DNA of 33,899 nucleotides, taken from positions 1 through 33,899 of the forward strand of contig JAITWW010000007.1 in assembly GCA_031285085.1 (NCBI GenBank), read 5' to 3'. The notes under the pieces were generated by a model. It was not told the DNA's origin and searched no databases. It saw only the letters and a program-made list of their open reading frames with translations. The position numbers and the translations under genes are program-made. Of the stretch, positions 32,367 to 33,899 are shown piece after piece (position 1 is the first letter of the stretch; every line of letters begins with the position of its first letter). This DNA is from Candidatus Methanofilum arcanum. GTDB lineage: Archaea; Halobacteriota; Methanomicrobia; Methanomicrobiales; Methanospirillaceae.

Positions 32367-32992
32367 TTGGTGTGGCTGGTTCTGAGCGTTCTTCTCCCTC
32401 TCTTGGGGCGGCAATGACTCCTATGTTGATTGCGATGGGACTTATGCTGATTGCATCAGTTGAAACGATTCGAGTTGGGATTGGTCAGACACTGGATCTT
32501 GTTTTAGGACCATTTGTTCTGTTTCTCGATGCTCCGTTTTATATTTTCATCATTGTCCTTTCTGCGTTTACTGGGTTGTATTCTTCAATTTTGCAAAAGT
32601 ACACGATTGATTATACTTTGATGAAAAGAATACAAGAGAAGACAAAGGGGTTTCAAAAGGAGTATCGAGAGGCAGCTCTTGCAAAAGATGAGAAGCAACT
32701 CAAAAAGCTTGAGGCAAGACGCGATGCGATGATGAAGGATCAGATGGAGATGACTCAGCAGCAGTTTAAGCCGATGGGATATATTATGGCAATTACGCTG
32801 CCGATTTTTTTCTGGTTGTATTATCATTTAACTCATTTTGATACCTTTATTACGTTTCCTTTTACTGGGACGGTACATCTGACGGATCCTATTCTTTTTG
32901 GTGTTGTTCCCGCATGGATTATCTGGTATATGCTTTGTTCTCTTGTGATGTCCCAGGTGATTCGAAAGGGTCTTGATATTGGAGGGTTGTAA
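32363..32992 (+). CDS. DUF106 (EMC3/TMCO1-family) membrane protein insertase
   Basis: This 209-residue member of the Oxa1/YidC/EMC3 superfamily inserts membrane proteins at the ribosome or next to SecY. There are about three hydrophobic regions (about 18-36, 46-72, 140-205), and a charged helical hairpin lies between them (KRIQEKTKGFQKEYREAALA... about 88-133) that forms the cytosolic coiled coil binding ribosomes. The GTG start overlaps the adk stop; a second GTG at 32372 and ATGs from 32414 are possible. Its place between secY-adk and cmk fits the insertase role. Confidence 0.88.
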   Translation: MIGVAGSERSSPSLGAAMTPMLIAMGLMLIASVETIRVGIGQTLDLVLGPFVLFLDAPFYIFIIVLSAFTGLYSSILQKYTIDYTLMKRIQEKTKGFQKEYREAALAKDEKQLKKLEARRDAMMKDQMEMTQQQFKPMGYIMAITLPIFFWLYYHLTHFDTFITFPFTGTVHLTDPILFGVVPAWIIWYMLCSLVMSQVIRKGLDIGGL

Positions 32993-33675
32993 TGAGAATT
33001 ACGATGAGTGGGCTTCCTGGAAGTGGTACAACAACACTTGGCAGGATGCTTGCTGATCGATATCACTGTGAGTACATATCTGTTGGTGAGGTATTTCGAT
33101 CGATGGCAGCTGAGCGTTCTCTTTCTCTTGCTGCTTTTAGTTCTCTTTGTGAGAGTGATCCTGCAATCGATCGTCTGCTTGATGAGCGTCAACGGGATCT
33201 TGTTTTGAATTCGGATGCTATCATTGCAGAGGGAAGGTTGTCTGGGTGGATGATTCCTGAGGCTGATCTGAAGATCTGGTTGTTTGCTCCGATTTCATGC
33301 CGTGTTGCACGGGTGTATGACCGAGATAGGTGTGAGGATACAAAAGCTGCTGAGGATGAGACACTGGCACGTGAGGTAAGTGAGGCAACTCGGTATCTTG
33401 AGTATTATGGTATTGATATCTCTGTTCTTGATCCTTATGATCTGGTGTTGAATTCTGAGCGTTTTTCGCCAGAGCAGCTTGCAGCTATTGTTGATGTTGC
33501 GGTGCTCGCCAAACACGGCGAGGACGCGTTTCCCGTAGAACCACCCTCCTGCGTCGGATCAAACATCCGTTGTTGGTGTAACCCTGGGCGGGTGTGTGAG
33601 CACCTGCTTTTTTCCCATCATCTCTATTTCCTGGGGTATGCCGTCATTGTGATTGCATGCTGCATAATTTTGTGA
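32992..33675 (+). CDS. cmk: Cytidylate kinase with an abnormal C-terminal run-on
   Basis: Archaeal CMP kinase phosphorylates CMP and dCMP. The P-loop is SGLPGSGTTTLG (about 6-17), and the lid and core motifs IIAEGRLSGWMI and WLFAPISCRVARVYDRD are clear. Family members end near residue 175-180; here the frame continues 50 residues through a Cys- and His-rich stretch and a hydrophobic end (YAVIVIACCIIL) that look untranslated or foreign. From 33501 the DNA is GC-rich and self-complementary, so the usual stop seems to have been lost by rearrangement or the RNA element overlaps the gene end. The start shares one base with the DUF106 stop (TAATG). Confidence 0.88.
   Translation: MRITMSGLPGSGTTTLGRMLADRYHCEYISVGEVFRSMAAERSLSLAAFSSLCESDPAIDRLLDERQRDLVLNSDAIIAEGRLSGWMIPEADLKIWLFAPISCRVARVYDRDRCEDTKAAEDETLAREVSEATRYLEYYGIDISVLDPYDLVLNSERFSPEQLAAIVDVAVLAKHGEDAFPVEPPSCVGSNIRCWCNPGRVCEHLLFSHHLYFLGYAVIVIACCIIL
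33501..33604 (+). ncRNA. Candidate structured RNA overlapping the end of cmk
   Basis: This 104-nt segment is about 62% G+C, far above the AT-rich flank. Its ends pair: GGTGCTC (33501-33507) with GAGCACC (33598-33604), extendable by two pairs across a bulged T. Inside, GCC/GGC (33508-33519), GACGC/GCGTC (33523-33555), GGAT/ATCC (33556-33568) and ACCC/GGGT (33581-33593) can form. T6 follows (33608-33613). It looks like a branched RNA released from the 3' end of the operon transcript. It lacks a T-loop, so it is not a standard tRNA, and I do not recognise a family; the strand is also not certain. Confidence 0.45.
33598..33613 (+). terminator. T6 stop signal at the end of the ribosomal operon
   Basis: The closing stem of the GC-rich element (GAGCACC) is followed by TGC and then TTTTTT (33608-33613), a likely end of the 15-kb operon transcript. 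It lies inside the nominal cmk frame, further evidence that the last codons of that frame are not normal. Confidence 0.4.
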
Positions 33676-33899
33676 TATTTTATTTCATTTTTCAATAATT
33701 TCTCCTGTGGAAAATGGTCTTCACTATCAAAACCGCTATTTTTCTCCCTAAATTATATTGAATCTGCCTATTTTCCAAATATTTTGTGCAGAATGAACAG
33801 CAACTTCTCCCTAAGATTTTGATTTTTTGTATAGAATGATCACTCCTGATTATCACTACAGTGCTACCTAGCACGGTTCAAAACCAATATTCTATGGTA
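33676..33899. other. AT-rich right end without a gene
   Basis: No credible coding frame is seen. TTCTCCCTAA occurs twice (33742-33751 and 33805-33814), and GTGCTA-CC-TAGCAC (33861-33874) is a perfect short inverted repeat close to the window edge. These could be regulatory or mobile-element remains; the context is cut off. Confidence 0.4.

Noticed and set aside
33501..33604. tRNA or 5S rRNA at the end of cmk
   Set aside because: The 7-bp closing stem looks like an acceptor stem, but there is no TTCRANY T-loop, and the conserved 5S core is not present.
1..33899. CRISPR array, rRNA genes, complete insertion sequence or replication origin
   Set aside because: I looked for regular spaced repeats, rRNA core sequences, transposase motifs and origin-type repeat clusters and found none.

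Overview
The window comes from a methanogenic archaeon, most probably of the order Methanomicrobiales. The evidence is an archaeal-type ribosomal-protein cluster (S4e, L19e, L32e, Rnp1, archaeal adenylate kinase), an archaeal-type AspRS, two DUF3821 secreted proteins (a family largely confined to Methanomicrobiales), a short MetE-type methionine synthase, and a fused hexulose-phosphate synthase/RraA protein. Base composition is AT-leaning, TATA boxes are recognisable, and start codons mix ATG and GTG. Genus and species cannot be assigned from the sequence alone.

Left part (1-15300), mostly chromosomal housekeeping in short units: the N-terminus of a membrane protein running off the left edge; a DUF362 ferredoxin-like protein; two tandem DUF3821 exported proteins; hisF with an unusual internal insertion; a hexulose-6-phosphate synthase/RraA fusion; a dGTPase-type HD hydrolase; a membrane-anchored winged-helix regulator with a small membrane protein behind it; an aspS - methionine synthase - unknown gene operon; a secreted orphan; a GH57/GT4 alpha-glucan gene pair; and tRNA-Pro(UGG) placed only 10 nt in front of endonuclease III.

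Middle (15300-18440), an accessory island: a DUF3788 gene broken by an exact 20-bp tandem duplication, its GyrI-like effector-binding partner, and an ImmA/IrrE-peptidase + DUF4411 (PIN-like) pair that looks like a toxin-antitoxin module. After this comes about 690 nt without a convincing gene. Its second half has a TATA box and a chain of small hairpins leading into rpl3; it is a long structured leader or an unrecognised ncRNA.

Right part (18797-33675), one tightly packed operon: rpl3-rpl4-rpl23-rpl2-rps19-rpl22-rps3-rpl29-rnp1-rps17-rpl14-rpl24-rps4e-rpl5-rps14-rps8-rpl6-rpl32e-rpl19e-rpl18-rps5-rpl30-rpl15-secY-adk-DUF106-cmk. Many neighbours overlap by 1-4 nt, indicating translational coupling. 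It makes ribosomal proteins, an RNase P subunit, the Sec channel, a YidC/EMC3-like insertase and two nucleotide kinases. The cmk frame runs past the usual end of the family into a GC-rich segment (33501-33604) whose ends pair and which is followed by T6, so a structured RNA or large terminator overlaps the end of cmk. The last 220 nt are AT-rich with no gene.

The most interesting unexplained items are the GC-rich element at the end of cmk, the structured leader of the ribosomal operon, the 20-bp duplication in the DUF3788 gene, and the inverted repeat around the TATA box of the membrane-bound regulator.
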